Positions 15,841 through 24,186 of a stretch of DNA of 25,826 bases are shown in pieces; within the stretch, counting starts at the first letter, position 1, and each line of letters opens with the position of its first letter. The DNA is taken from positions 1 to 25,826 of the forward strand of contig JAMWBY010000007.1 of the NCBI GenBank assembly GCA_023818745.1, written 5' to 3'. The position numbers and the translations under genes were made by a program. The stretch is from Candidatus Omnitrophota bacterium. Lineage in GTDB: Bacteria > Ratteibacteria > UBA8468 > B48-G9 > JAFGKM01. The notes beneath the pieces were generated by a model. That model saw only the letters and a list, made by a program, of their open reading frames with translations, was not told the origin of the DNA and searched no databases.

Positions 15841-16747
15841 AAATATCCCCTTTTCTTATTGAATTTATGGCATCCTTTTCCCAAATTTTTAAATCTTTAT
15901 TTAAAAAAATTTTTAATGATTTTTCCCATGGTCTCATTTTTATATTTAAAGAATTAAGTAAGTCAATAGATAATGCTGAAAATTTTGGTCTTTTCGCATA
16001 TACATTAAATATTTTCCCATACTCTTCAAATGTAATTCCTTTGATTTTTATTTCAGATTTTAAAATTTCTTTCATTTTAATCCCGAATTCATACCATGAA
16101 CACCAGTTATTATTACAGATATTTATTATCCCATAGAAATACTTTTCAATCAATTTTTTAATGGAATTAGCAAGTTCAAGTACATAAGTTGGAGAATTTA
16201 TTATATCCGTAGTCAGAAAAATTTCTTTTTTTTCTTTCATAATTAAAGGCAATTTACTGCCAAAACTTTTCCCATTTTTCCCAAATATTCTTGAAGTTCT
16301 TATTATCAAAAATTTCTCTTTTAAACAATTACTTAAAATAAATTCCTCCCCTTTAAGTTTACTTTTTCCATATACATTTATAGGATTGGGTTCATCTTTT
16401 TCTGTATAGGGAGTTCCTTTTTTACCATCAAAGACAAAATCAGTGCTTAAATAAATAATAAATGAATTAAAATAAGATGAAATTTCAGATATGTTTTTTG
16501 TTCCTTCAGAATTAACCTTATAAGCAATTTCTGGATTCTTTTCACAAAAATCTACATCTGTTAATGCAGCAAGATGGATAACTATGTCTGGTCTTATTTC
16601 CTTAAAAATTTTATAACAGGTTTCTCTATCTGTAGTATTCATTTCTTCTTTTGAAAAAGAAAAAATTTTATATTTCTTTTTTTCAAAAACACTGTTCAGG
16701 TATCTCCCTACAAGTCCATTACCACCTGTAATTATAATTTTTTTCAT
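15827..16747 (-). CDS. rmlD: dTDP-4-dehydrorhamnose reductase (RmlD-like SDR)
   Basis: An extended short-chain dehydrogenase that reduces dTDP-4-keto-6-deoxy sugars for cell-surface rhamnose. GGNGLVGRYL is the Rossmann motif; HLAALTDVDFCEKNP, YLSTDFVFDG and the catalytic YxxxK in VYGKSKLKGE follow. The length of 306 aa is typical. No other rml genes are adjacent, so specificity is by family resemblance only. It is the first gene of the operon. The ATG has no Shine-Dalgarno and sits 7 nt after a -10-like TAGATT. Confidence 0.85.
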   Translation of the reverse strand: MKKIIITGGNGLVGRYLNSVFEKKKYKIFSFSKEEMNTTDRETCYKIFKEIRPDIVIHLAALTDVDFCEKNPEIAYKVNSEGTKNISEISSYFNSFIIYLSTDFVFDGKKGTPYTEKDEPNPINVYGKSKLKGEEFILSNCLKEKFLIIRTSRIFGKNGKSFGSKLPLIMKEKKEIFLTTDIINSPTYVLELANSIKKLIEKYFYGIINICNNNWCSWYEFGIKMKEILKSEIKIKGITFEEYGKIFNVYAKRPKFSALSIDLLNSLNIKMRPWEKSLKIFLNKDLKIWEKDAINSIRKGDIYEKS

Positions 16748-16754
16748 ATTTTTT

Positions 16755-16783
16755 AATCTATACTTTGTATAATTTTATGTCAA
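16755..16783 (-). promoter_or_regulatory. Promoter of the rmlD-rpsU-pfkB operon, probably leaderless
   Basis: On the minus strand a perfect TTGACA (16783-16778), a 17-bp spacer and TAGATT (16760-16755) are followed by 7 nt and the rmlD ATG at 16747. It stands back to back with the secG promoter, the two -35 boxes being 9 bp apart. Confidence 0.6.
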
Positions 16784-16792
16784 TACGGAAAT

Positions 16793-16821
16793 TTGACAAG
16801 AGAGAATTTTAGAATTAAAAT
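16793..16821 (+). promoter_or_regulatory. Sigma-70-type promoter of secG
   Basis: A perfect TTGACA (16793-16798), a 17-bp spacer and TAAAAT (16816-16821). The predicted transcription start is near 16828, just at the AAGGAG ribosome-binding site (16828-16833). The TTG of this -35 box can be mistaken for the secG start codon. Confidence 0.65.
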
Positions 16822-16840
16822 GAAAGAAAGGAGAATTAAA

Positions 16841-17152
16841 ATGTATATATTTTTATTGATTATTCATATTGTGATTTCAATACTTTTAATTATGGCAGTT
16901 TTAATTCAAAGTGGTAAGGGTTCCTCAATGGCTAATATTTTTGGAGGGGGAGGGATGGAGACAGTTTTTGGAGCAGAGACACCTGCTATTTTAAACAAAA
17001 TCACAGCATTTTTAGCAATTATGTTTATCATTACATCAGTTATACTTGCCATTACTCCTAATAAACTTACAACCAGAAGCATTTTGAAAGAAGAACTGAA
17101 TAAACCACAAAAAGTTAGTCCATCTCTTCCACCTATTCCTCCAGAAAATTAA
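16841..17152 (+). CDS. secG: Preprotein translocase subunit SecG
   Basis: A small two-helix subunit of the SecYEG channel. The first membrane helix is residues 2-22, then the conserved loop LIQSGKGSSMANIFGGGG, and a second helix LNKITAFLAIMFIITSVILA, with a Pro-rich tail. Length is 103 aa from ATG at 16841. This start is preferred over the in-frame TTG at 16793 because AAGGAG lies 7 nt upstream and the TTG falls inside the -35 box. It is the first gene of the long plus-strand cluster. Confidence 0.93.
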   Translation: MYIFLLIIHIVISILLIMAVLIQSGKGSSMANIFGGGGMETVFGAETPAILNKITAFLAIMFIITSVILAITPNKLTTRSILKEELNKPQKVSPSLPPIPPEN

Positions 17153-17159
17153 TTTAAAA

Positions 17160-17900
17160 ATGGAAAAACTGGTTGAACTGCCTAAAAAAGGAAAATTAGT
17201 TGTTATAGGTGATACGCATGGAGATTTCAATACAACAAGAATAATTGTTAAAAATTTTATTTATAAAAAAAATCATTATATTCTTTTTCTTGGAGATTAC
17301 GTTGATAGAGGAGAAAAATCTAAAGAGAATATAGATTATTTATTATCTTTGAAAGAAAAGCATGATAATTTAATTTTGCTTGCTGGGAATCATGAAATGT
17401 ATCCTGTTGTAGAATGTAGTCCTTCTGATTTCTGGGAAAGTTTAAATGAAGATGAGTTTAAATTTTATAAAGAAAAGTTTCTAGAATTACCATTTTGTAG
17501 TTATGGAAATGGTTTTCTTGCTTTACATGGTGCTTTACCCGAGATAGAAAAAATTGAGGATATTGAAAAAATAGAAATTGGAGATAGAGAATGGTTTAAA
17601 ATCATATGGGGAGATTTTAGAGATAAAGAAGGAGAATTTCTTGGTAATTTTTTAGGTAGACCTAAATTTGGCAGAGATTATTTTTTTAAAATTATGAATA
17701 AAATTGGCTTTAATGTTCTCATAAGGTCTCACGACCCATATGCTCCAGAAAGAATGTTTGAAAATAGGTGTTTAACGATTTTTACTTCAACATCTTATGG
17801 AACTGAGAGAAAAATTGCGTTATTGAATTTGAATAAAAAAATAAAAAGTGTAGATGATATTAAAATTATTTCTCTTGATAAACCAGATATTAAAAAATGA
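17160..17900 (+). CDS. PPP-family (metallo) serine/threonine protein phosphatase-like protein
   Basis: A 246-aa calcineurin-like metallophosphoesterase of the PPP type. The three canonical motifs are complete: GDTHGD (17-22), GDYVDRG (45-51) and GNHE (76-79), with LHGALP at His123 and RSHDP further on completing the two-metal site. PPP enzymes dephosphorylate Ser/Thr residues, though some act on small nucleotides such as Ap4A. The directly coupled downstream protein kinase (ATGA overlap) supports a protein-phosphatase role. No signal peptide, so cytosolic. It begins 7 nt after the secG stop without a visible Shine-Dalgarno. Confidence 0.88.
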   Translation: MEKLVELPKKGKLVVIGDTHGDFNTTRIIVKNFIYKKNHYILFLGDYVDRGEKSKENIDYLLSLKEKHDNLILLAGNHEMYPVVECSPSDFWESLNEDEFKFYKEKFLELPFCSYGNGFLALHGALPEIEKIEDIEKIEIGDREWFKIIWGDFRDKEGEFLGNFLGRPKFGRDYFFKIMNKIGFNVLIRSHDPYAPERMFENRCLTIFTSTSYGTERKIALLNLNKKIKSVDDIKIISLDKPDIKK

Positions 17901-18766
17901 GAATGAAGAATTTTGGTGGTTATTCTATTGGTGAATATCTTGGAGGTGGCTTATATACAAAAGTTTATAAAGCATACTCTTTTTTAGCAAAGCCACCTTA
18001 TGGAAATCCAGTAGCAATAAAAATTCTTTATTTAAAAGGTGGATTTTTTGAAAAGAATAAACTTGTTAAACAGTTTGAAAGAGAAGCGTCAATAGCAATG
18101 AATTTAGACCATCCCAATATAGTTAAAGTTTTTAATTTTGGAAGGTTTGACCACCATTACGCTATGATAATGGAATATATAGATGGTAAAAATTTAAAAG
18201 AGTACCTTTATGAAAGGGAAAAATGGTCGTTTGAACAAATTTTGAAAATATGTTATCAAATAGGAAAAGGGCTTGAATATATCCATCAAAACAATATTGT
18301 TCATAAAGATGTAAAACCAGACAATGTCCTTATTTCATTTGATTTAAATAAAATTAAACTTACTGATTTTGGAATTGCAAAACTACCTAAAAAATTTTGG
18401 AAAAAAGATATATTTCCGAAATCTGGAACTGTGACAAAATTTGGTATAATATCTTACATAGCTCCTGAGCAAATAGAGGGACAAGCAACATTTCAATCAG
18501 ATATATATAGTTTTGGAGTTACAATGGACGAAATAATTACAGCAAAACTTTATATAGAAGGCAGAGAGGATGAAGATTATTTTAAAAGAATTGATATAAG
18601 AGCATATAGGAAAAATATAGGTAAACAAAAGATTTTATGTGAGGACTTACCAGTTCCTTCAGAATTAAAAGAAATTATTAAAAAAGCAACTGAAGAAGAG
18701 ATGGTTTTAAGATATCAAAGTATGACCCATCTTCTTGAAGATTTCAGAAATATACTTCCCAAATGA
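17897..18766 (+). CDS. Hanks-type serine/threonine protein kinase
   Basis: A 289-aa soluble kinase consisting of the catalytic domain only. The glycine loop is degenerate (GGGLYTKV), the ATP-binding Lys42 lies in VAIK and the helix-C Glu63 in FEREA. The catalytic loop HKDVKPDN (Asp138) has Lys in place of the Arg of HRD, so it is a non-RD kinase. DFG is Asp157-Gly159 and APEQ follows. There is no membrane segment or PASTA repeat, unlike PknB-type receptors. It is coupled to the phosphatase upstream and to the peptide-binding lipoprotein downstream by ATGA overlaps. Substrates unknown. Confidence 0.92.
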   Translation: MRMKNFGGYSIGEYLGGGLYTKVYKAYSFLAKPPYGNPVAIKILYLKGGFFEKNKLVKQFEREASIAMNLDHPNIVKVFNFGRFDHHYAMIMEYIDGKNLKEYLYEREKWSFEQILKICYQIGKGLEYIHQNNIVHKDVKPDNVLISFDLNKIKLTDFGIAKLPKKFWKKDIFPKSGTVTKFGIISYIAPEQIEGQATFQSDIYSFGVTMDEIITAKLYIEGREDEDYFKRIDIRAYRKNIGKQKILCEDLPVPSELKEIIKKATEEEMVLRYQSMTHLLEDFRNILPK

Positions 18767-20436
18767 AAAAATTTTATATTTTATTATTTATTCTTGTTAT
18801 TTTAACATCAGGTTGTAGTAAAAAAGTAGTTAAGTTTAACAAAACTCTACTTCTTTCCACTTCTTCTGACCCAAAATCATTTAATCCGATCATTGCAAAG
18901 GAAACAAGCACAACTTTAATCACTGGTTTTATTTTTGAAGGGCTTACGCGAATTGATGGAATAACACTTCAGGTTCAACCTTCTTTAGCAGAAAAATGGG
19001 AAGTTGATTTGACAGGGAAAATATGGATAGTTCATTTAAGGAAGGATGTTTTGTGGAATGATGGTGAGAAATTTACTGCAGATGATGTTTTATTTACCTT
19101 TAAAGACCTGATTTATAATGAAGCAATTCCAACAAGTAGTAGAGATATTTTTACAATTGAAGGCAAAAGCATAGAAGTGGTTAAATTAGATAATTATACA
19201 GTTAAATTTATTCTTCCAGAAAAATTTGCTCCGTTTCTTCAACTTTTAGGACAGGAAATTTTGCCTGCACATAAACTTAAAAAAATAGTGGAAGATGGGA
19301 AATTTACAAGTTCCTGGGGAGTAAATGAAAAAGTTGAAAATATAGTTGGAACGGGTCCTTATAAAATTAAAGAGTACAGACCTGGAGAATGGATAATACT
19401 TGAAAAAAATCCATTTTATTGGAAAAAAGATAAAGAAGGAAAACAACTTCCATATATTGAAAAAATAGTTTTTCAAATTATTCCTGACCATAATATGGCA
19501 ATTTTAAAGTTCAGAACAGGAGAAATAGATGCATTATCTATAAGAGGTCAGGATTATTATATTTTAAAGCCTCTTGAAGAAAAAGAAAACTTTAAACTAT
19601 ATGATGTGGGTCCTTCTCTTGGTTCTGAATTTCTTTCTTTTAATCAAAATATTGATGCAAAAATACCAGATTATAAAAAAGAATGGTTTTCAGACATAAA
19701 TTTTAGAAAAAGTGTTGCTTTTGCTATAGATAGAAATTCAATCATTAAAAACGTATATGCTGGTTTTGGGACACCTCAATATGGCCCAATGAATTCATCT
19801 TGTGGATTTTTCTATAATGATAAAATTATCAAATACGATTATAATCTTGAAAAAGCAAAAGAATTTTTAAAAAAAGGTGGGTTTATATGGAAAAATGGAA
19901 CTCTTTATGATAAAAATGGAAATAGAGTTGAATTTACAATAGTGACAAATAGTAATAATTTTGAGAGAATACAGATAGGGAATATAATTCAAAATGACCT
20001 TGAAAAACTTGGAATGAAAGTAAATTTGTTACCTATTGATTTTAATACACTTGTTAATAAACTCACAATATCAAAAGACTGGGAGGGAGTTATTATTGGA
20101 CTTACAGGTGGGATTGAACCACATGGAGGGAAGAACGTGTGGCATTCAGAAGGACAACTTCATTTTTGGAATTTTTATAACAGGAGAAATTATTTCTGGG
20201 AAAAAGAAATAGATACTTTATTTGAGCAAGGAACAAAGTATTTAAATCCTGTAGAGAGAAAAAAGATTTATGATAAGTGGCAAATTATTGTAACTGAATA
20301 TCTTCCTTTAATTTATACAGCAAATTCAAATGTAATTTATGCAGTAAGAAATAAGTTTGAGAATTTAAAAATCACTGTTTATGGGGGGATATTCCATAAC
20401 ATAGAAGAAATTAAAATAAAAGATGAAGACATATAA
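18763..20436 (+). CDS. Peptide/nickel-type ABC transporter substrate-binding lipoprotein (SBP family 5)
   Basis: A 557-aa extracytoplasmic binding protein. The lipobox ILTSGC places the lipidated Cys at about residue 18. Family 5 landmarks follow: SDPKSFNPI, EGLTRIDG, LAEKWEVD, LRKDVLWNDGEKFTADDV, GTGPYKIKEY and FRKSVAFAIDR. Usual ligands are oligopeptides, though sugars and metal chelates also occur. No permease or ATPase gene is in the window, so it is an orphan binding protein joined to a kinase-phosphatase pair. It overlaps the kinase by 4 bp and the DUF2344 gene by 14 bp. Confidence 0.9.
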   Translation: MKKFYILLFILVILTSGCSKKVVKFNKTLLLSTSSDPKSFNPIIAKETSTTLITGFIFEGLTRIDGITLQVQPSLAEKWEVDLTGKIWIVHLRKDVLWNDGEKFTADDVLFTFKDLIYNEAIPTSSRDIFTIEGKSIEVVKLDNYTVKFILPEKFAPFLQLLGQEILPAHKLKKIVEDGKFTSSWGVNEKVENIVGTGPYKIKEYRPGEWIILEKNPFYWKKDKEGKQLPYIEKIVFQIIPDHNMAILKFRTGEIDALSIRGQDYYILKPLEEKENFKLYDVGPSLGSEFLSFNQNIDAKIPDYKKEWFSDINFRKSVAFAIDRNSIIKNVYAGFGTPQYGPMNSSCGFFYNDKIIKYDYNLEKAKEFLKKGGFIWKNGTLYDKNGNRVEFTIVTNSNNFERIQIGNIIQNDLEKLGMKVNLLPIDFNTLVNKLTISKDWEGVIIGLTGGIEPHGGKNVWHSEGQLHFWNFYNRRNYFWEKEIDTLFEQGTKYLNPVERKKIYDKWQIIVTEYLPLIYTANSNVIYAVRNKFENLKITVYGGIFHNIEEIKIKDEDI

Positions 20437-20944
20437 GTTAAGGGTATTTTACAAAAAAGAAAATATTTCAAGATTTATTTCTCATATCTTCTTTTGTAAA
20501 TTAATTGAAAGATGTTTAAGAAGAATAGATGTTCCAATAAGGTTTTCAGAGAGTTTTACACCTCGACCTAAAATATCTTTTTGTCCACCATTGCCAATTC
20601 CTGTTATAGGAATAAATGAGTTTTTTGAAATTGAAGTTTTGGACATTTTTGATTTAAATTCTTTTATTGAGAAAACCAATAAAATTCTTCCTGAAGGAAC
20701 AGAAATTAAAAATTGCCTATGGGTTGAGAAAAAAGTTCCATTATCTTCTATTTATGGAATTTATTTTATACCTTTAAATGAAAAAGTGGTAAAAGAAAAA
20801 ATTGAAAATTCAGGTAAAATTATTGAAGATGACTCAAAAATTATTAAAGTTATTTTTAAAATGGAAAATTTCAGTCATAAAAAGATATTTGTTAATGGGC
20901 TTTTTGACGGTATTAAAAGAGAATTGGTAATTAAAGATGAGTAA
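20423..20944 (+). CDS. DUF2344 / TIGR03936 radical SAM-linked protein
   Basis: A 173-aa protein that opens LRVFYKKENISRFISH and has RRIDVPIRFSESFTPRPKISF then PPLPIPVIG, the standard signature of this family (the usual RTGxxRFLSHLD and GFNPxPKISF motifs in divergent form). Family members normally lie beside, or are fused to, a B12-binding radical SAM protein and often before RNase G. Here RNase G follows with an 8-bp overlap, but the radical SAM partner is not adjacent. It is slightly short for the family (usually about 200 aa). Function unknown. Confidence 0.85.
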   Translation: MKTYKLRVFYKKENISRFISHIFFCKLIERCLRRIDVPIRFSESFTPRPKISFCPPLPIPVIGINEFFEIEVLDIFDLNSFIEKTNKILPEGTEIKNCLWVEKKVPLSSIYGIYFIPLNEKVVKEKIENSGKIIEDDSKIIKVIFKMENFSHKKIFVNGLFDGIKRELVIKDE

Positions 20945-22382
20945 GTACAAAATTTTTATAAATAATGAGAAAGTAATTTTAAGAATTGTTATTGAAAAAG
21001 ATAGTAGGATTGAAAGATTTTTTGTTTATAAGGAAAATTTTGAACCTGAGATAGGAAATATATATAAAGGGAAAATAGAGAAATTTTTACCAGGAATAAA
21101 TTCTACTTTTGTAAACATTGGAGAAATGAAAAGTGGTTTTTTGCAAATTGATCAATTTAATACATATTATGATATTGATGAATATGAAGAAAAAGATGCT
21201 CTACCCAAAATTTTTATTCCGGAAAAAGAAATATTAGTTCAAATATGTAAACCGGGAGAAGATGGAAAATCGCCCAAACTTACTGAAAAAATTTCTTTAC
21301 CAGGAAGATATTTTGTTTTATTTCCAAATTTAAAAATACAGAAAATTTCTCAAAAAATAAAAGATACAAAAGAGAGAAAAAGATTGATGAAAATTTTTAA
21401 AAGAGAAATAGGAGAAAAATTTGGTTATATTGTTAGAACTGCAGCAATGGGAAAAAAAGAAATTTTTATACAAAGGGAAATTCAAAATATTTTGAGAATA
21501 TGGAAAAGGATTAAAAGGGACTACAAGAAAAAAACTAGCCCTTCTTTATTATGGAGGGAAATACCCTTATATTTGAAAGTTATAAGAGATTATGTTAATG
21601 AAGATTATGAACTTGTTGAAGTTGATGATGAATTTATATTTTCACAAATAAAAAAGTATGTTAACTTATTTATTCCTGAATTAAGGGGAAAAATTTATCT
21701 CTATAGTAAAAAAATACCAATGTTTATTCAATATGGATTAGAGGACAAAATCAAAGAATTTTTGTCTGATAAAGTTTTTTTACCGTCGGGTGGATATTTA
21801 ATTATAGAAAAAGGAAGAACTATTACAACAATAGATGTTAATTCAGGAAAGACAGAAGAACAAAATTTAGAGGAAACAATTTTGAAAACAAATTTAGAGG
21901 CAGCAGAAGAAATTCCAAGACAAATAATATGTAGAAATATATCAGGTATAATAATCGTTGATTTTATAGATATGAAAGAAGAGAATAGAAAAAAAGTTTT
22001 TAAAAAGTTTATTGAAAATTTTAGAAATGATAAATCTAAAACAGACATTTTATTTATCTCAAAATTTGGACTTGTGGAAATGTTAAGAGAAAAGAATGAT
22101 TATTCTATTTATAATATACTTTTTAAAGAATGTGATTCCTGCGCAGGTTTGAGATTTAAAAAAGATAAAGAACTGATTTTTCTTGAATTGAAAAAAATAA
22201 TTTTTGAATTTTTTTCTCATAAGGGATATAATTATAAACTTAAAATTGAAATTTCTCCAGATTTATATGAATTTATTTTTAAGAAAGGGTTATTTAAAAA
22301 TTTTATATTTTTTGATAGAATTAAATTTGAAGTTGTGGATAACTTTGGAAGCAGAGATTTTAAAATTGTGGAAAGATTTTAG
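20937..22382 (+). CDS. rng: Ribonuclease G/E family endoribonuclease
   Basis: Processes rRNA 5' ends and cleaves mRNA. An S1-like domain (about 37-120) carries YKGKIEKFLPGINSTFVNIG. The catalytic magnesium aspartates are Asp300 in TTIDVNSG and Asp342 in IIIVDFIDM. The zinc-link pair is Cys399 and Cys402 in CDSCAG, where the usual CPxC reads CDSC. The length of 481 aa matches RNase G; the long degradosome arm of RNase E is missing. It follows DUF2344 with an 8-bp overlap, the usual arrangement in many bacteria, and lies 11 nt before iolB. Confidence 0.93.
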   Translation: MSKYKIFINNEKVILRIVIEKDSRIERFFVYKENFEPEIGNIYKGKIEKFLPGINSTFVNIGEMKSGFLQIDQFNTYYDIDEYEEKDALPKIFIPEKEILVQICKPGEDGKSPKLTEKISLPGRYFVLFPNLKIQKISQKIKDTKERKRLMKIFKREIGEKFGYIVRTAAMGKKEIFIQREIQNILRIWKRIKRDYKKKTSPSLLWREIPLYLKVIRDYVNEDYELVEVDDEFIFSQIKKYVNLFIPELRGKIYLYSKKIPMFIQYGLEDKIKEFLSDKVFLPSGGYLIIEKGRTITTIDVNSGKTEEQNLEETILKTNLEAAEEIPRQIICRNISGIIIVDFIDMKEENRKKVFKKFIENFRNDKSKTDILFISKFGLVEMLREKNDYSIYNILFKECDSCAGLRFKKDKELIFLELKKIIFEFFSHKGYNYKLKIEISPDLYEFIFKKGLFKNFIFFDRIKFEVVDNFGSRDFKIVERF

Positions 22383-22393
22383 GAGGGATAAAA

Positions 22394-23161
22394 ATGGCTA
22401 TGTATTTTAAAATTGAAGAGAGCACAGGATATCAAAAAATATTATCACCGAAAAATTCTGATTTAAAACTTTTGTCTTTTTCTATAATAAAAGGAGAAAA
22501 AGGTGTTTTTAAGGGTAATACAGAAAAAGAAGAAAGTGTATTTGTAATTACAGAAGGAAGATGTAATTTTTATGTTGAAAACAATTTACTTGGTGTTATG
22601 AAAAGGAAGAATGTTTTTGAAGAACCACCATGTGCTGTTTATTTGCCACCATTTTTTGAATTCTCTATTGAATTTGAGAAAAAAACTGAAATTTGTATTG
22701 TTGGATGTCCTGGAAGAGGAATAGGTAAACCCAAATTTTTAAATTCAAAGGAAGTAAAATTTAGAAGAGTAGGAAAAGAAACATATTTTAGAAATATAAT
22801 AGACATAGTACCAGAAACATTTCCAGCAGAAAAAATAATTCTTGGAGAAACAATAAATGATCCGGGAAATTGGTCAAGTTATCCACCGCATAGACATGAT
22901 AGAAATAATCCTCCTGATGAAAATGCTCTTGAAGAACTATATTTTTTTAAAATTACTCCATCAACAGGATTTGGATATATAAGAATTTTTGATGAAAGTC
23001 AGGATAACATATTTTTGATAAAAAATAATGTGCTTGTCACAATTCCGAAAGGTTATCATCCTGTATGTGTTGCCCCAGAACATCAAATATATTACCTATG
23101 GGCACTTGCAGGAGAAAAAAGAAGTTTAAAACCATATACTCATCCAGATTTTAATTTTTAA
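22394..23161 (+). CDS. iolB: 5-deoxy-glucuronate isomerase (IolB-like bicupin)
   Basis: In the myo-inositol pathway IolB converts 5-deoxy-glucuronate to 5-dehydro-2-deoxy-gluconate. The 255-aa sequence is a double cupin. The C-terminal cupin has PPHRHDR with metal ligands His166 and His168, LEELYFF with Glu180/181, and GYHPV with His222. AGGAGGG is 6 nt before the ATG. No other iol genes are in the window, so it may serve a different uronate-like substrate or complement a distant set. Confidence 0.88.
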   Translation: MAMYFKIEESTGYQKILSPKNSDLKLLSFSIIKGEKGVFKGNTEKEESVFVITEGRCNFYVENNLLGVMKRKNVFEEPPCAVYLPPFFEFSIEFEKKTEICIVGCPGRGIGKPKFLNSKEVKFRRVGKETYFRNIIDIVPETFPAEKIILGETINDPGNWSSYPPHRHDRNNPPDENALEELYFFKITPSTGFGYIRIFDESQDNIFLIKNNVLVTIPKGYHPVCVAPEHQIYYLWALAGEKRSLKPYTHPDFNF

Positions 23162-23174
23162 AAAAGGAGAAAAA

Positions 23175-23717
23175 ATGTTGCCCAAAAAGGTTTTTTTGAC
23201 AAAAGGGGTAGGAAAAGATAAAGAAAGGTTGACAAGTTTTGAAAAAGCGTTAAGAAATGCAGGGATTGCTCAATTCAATCTTGTTTCCATTTCAAGTATT
23301 TTTCCTCCTGGTTGTAAATTGATACCTAAAAAAGAAGGTCTTAAATTATTAAAACCAGGTCAAATTATTTATGTAGTTTTAAGCAGAAATTCAACAAATG
23401 AACCACATCGCCTTATAACTGCTTCTGTTGGAATTGCAATTCCGAAAGATCCAAATCAATATGGATATCTTTCTGAACATGAAGGTTTTGGAGAGACAGA
23501 AGAAAAAGCAGGAGATTATGCAGAAGACCTTGCTGCAACAATGCTTGCAACAATTCTTGGGCTTGAATTTGACCCGACGGCTTCCTATGATGAGAAAAAA
23601 GAAATATGGAAAATATCGGGAAGAATTATTAAAACGACAAATATAACTCAATCAGCAATTGGCGATAAACATGGGCTCTGGACAACTGTTGTTGCTGCTG
23701 CTGTTTTTATACTTTAA
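23175..23717 (+). CDS. pdaD: Pyruvoyl-dependent arginine decarboxylase
   Basis: Converts arginine to agmatine, the entry to polyamine synthesis. The 180-aa proenzyme has the self-cleavage site NLVSISSIFPPG; cleavage between Ser40 and Ser41 would leave a pyruvoyl group at Ser41. The catalytic EHEGFGETEEKA segment is intact, and the protein ends in a TVVAAAVFIL strand. AAGGAG lies upstream of ATG. The family is well known in archaea and scattered bacteria. It lies 13 nt after iolB and 2 nt before ispF. Confidence 0.93.
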   Translation: MLPKKVFLTKGVGKDKERLTSFEKALRNAGIAQFNLVSISSIFPPGCKLIPKKEGLKLLKPGQIIYVVLSRNSTNEPHRLITASVGIAIPKDPNQYGYLSEHEGFGETEEKAGDYAEDLAATMLATILGLEFDPTASYDEKKEIWKISGRIIKTTNITQSAIGDKHGLWTTVVAAAVFIL

Positions 23718-23719
23718 AA

Positions 23720-24184
23720 ATGTTTAAAATTGGTATTGGGTTTGATATACATAGATTTGAAAAAGGTAGAAAATTTATTCTTGGTGGCATTGAGATTCCT
23801 TACAGTAAAGGACTTTTAGGACATAGTGATGGAGATGTTTTAATTCATTCAATTTCTGATGCAATCCTTGGAGCACTTGGAAGACTAGATATCGGTTATT
23901 ACTTTCCAGATACTGAGCAAAAAATAAAGGGAATAGATAGTAAAAAGATATTAAAAAAAGTCCTTAAGTTTCTTAAAAAAGATGGATATAGCATTGTTAA
24001 TATTGATAATGTAATTATCTGTGAGAAACCAAAAATTTTGCCCTATGTTGAAAAGATAAAAATAAATTTGGCAAATATAATAGGAGTAGAAAAAGAGAAA
24101 ATTGGGATTAAAGGAAAAACAACAGAAGGGATAGATAGAGGAAATTATTGTGCTTGTCTTTCAGTTATTTTAATTGAAAAATAA
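23720..24184 (+). CDS. ispF: 2-C-methyl-D-erythritol 2,4-cyclodiphosphate synthase
   Basis: Cyclises CDP-ME 2-phosphate in the MEP isoprenoid pathway, as a cytosolic trimer. The zinc ligands are Asp9 and His11 (GFDIHRF) and His43; LLGHSDGDVLIH, YFPDTE and KGKTTEG are present. The C-terminal loop reads GIDRGNYC in place of the common GxxGRxE, but the active-site motifs are complete. The length of 154 aa is normal. It starts 2 nt after pdaD without a Shine-Dalgarno, so translation is coupled. The stop is only 2 nt from the convergent permease stop. Confidence 0.94.
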   Translation: MFKIGIGFDIHRFEKGRKFILGGIEIPYSKGLLGHSDGDVLIHSISDAILGALGRLDIGYYFPDTEQKIKGIDSKKILKKVLKFLKKDGYSIVNIDNVIICEKPKILPYVEKIKINLANIIGVEKEKIGIKGKTTEGIDRGNYCACLSVILIEK

Positions 24185-24186
24185 AA

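Noticed and set aside
16793..16840. Longer SecG starting at TTG 16793
   Set aside because: That TTG is the first part of a perfect TTGACA -35 box with TAAAAT 17 bp on; ATG at 16841 has AAGGAG and gives a normal SecG.
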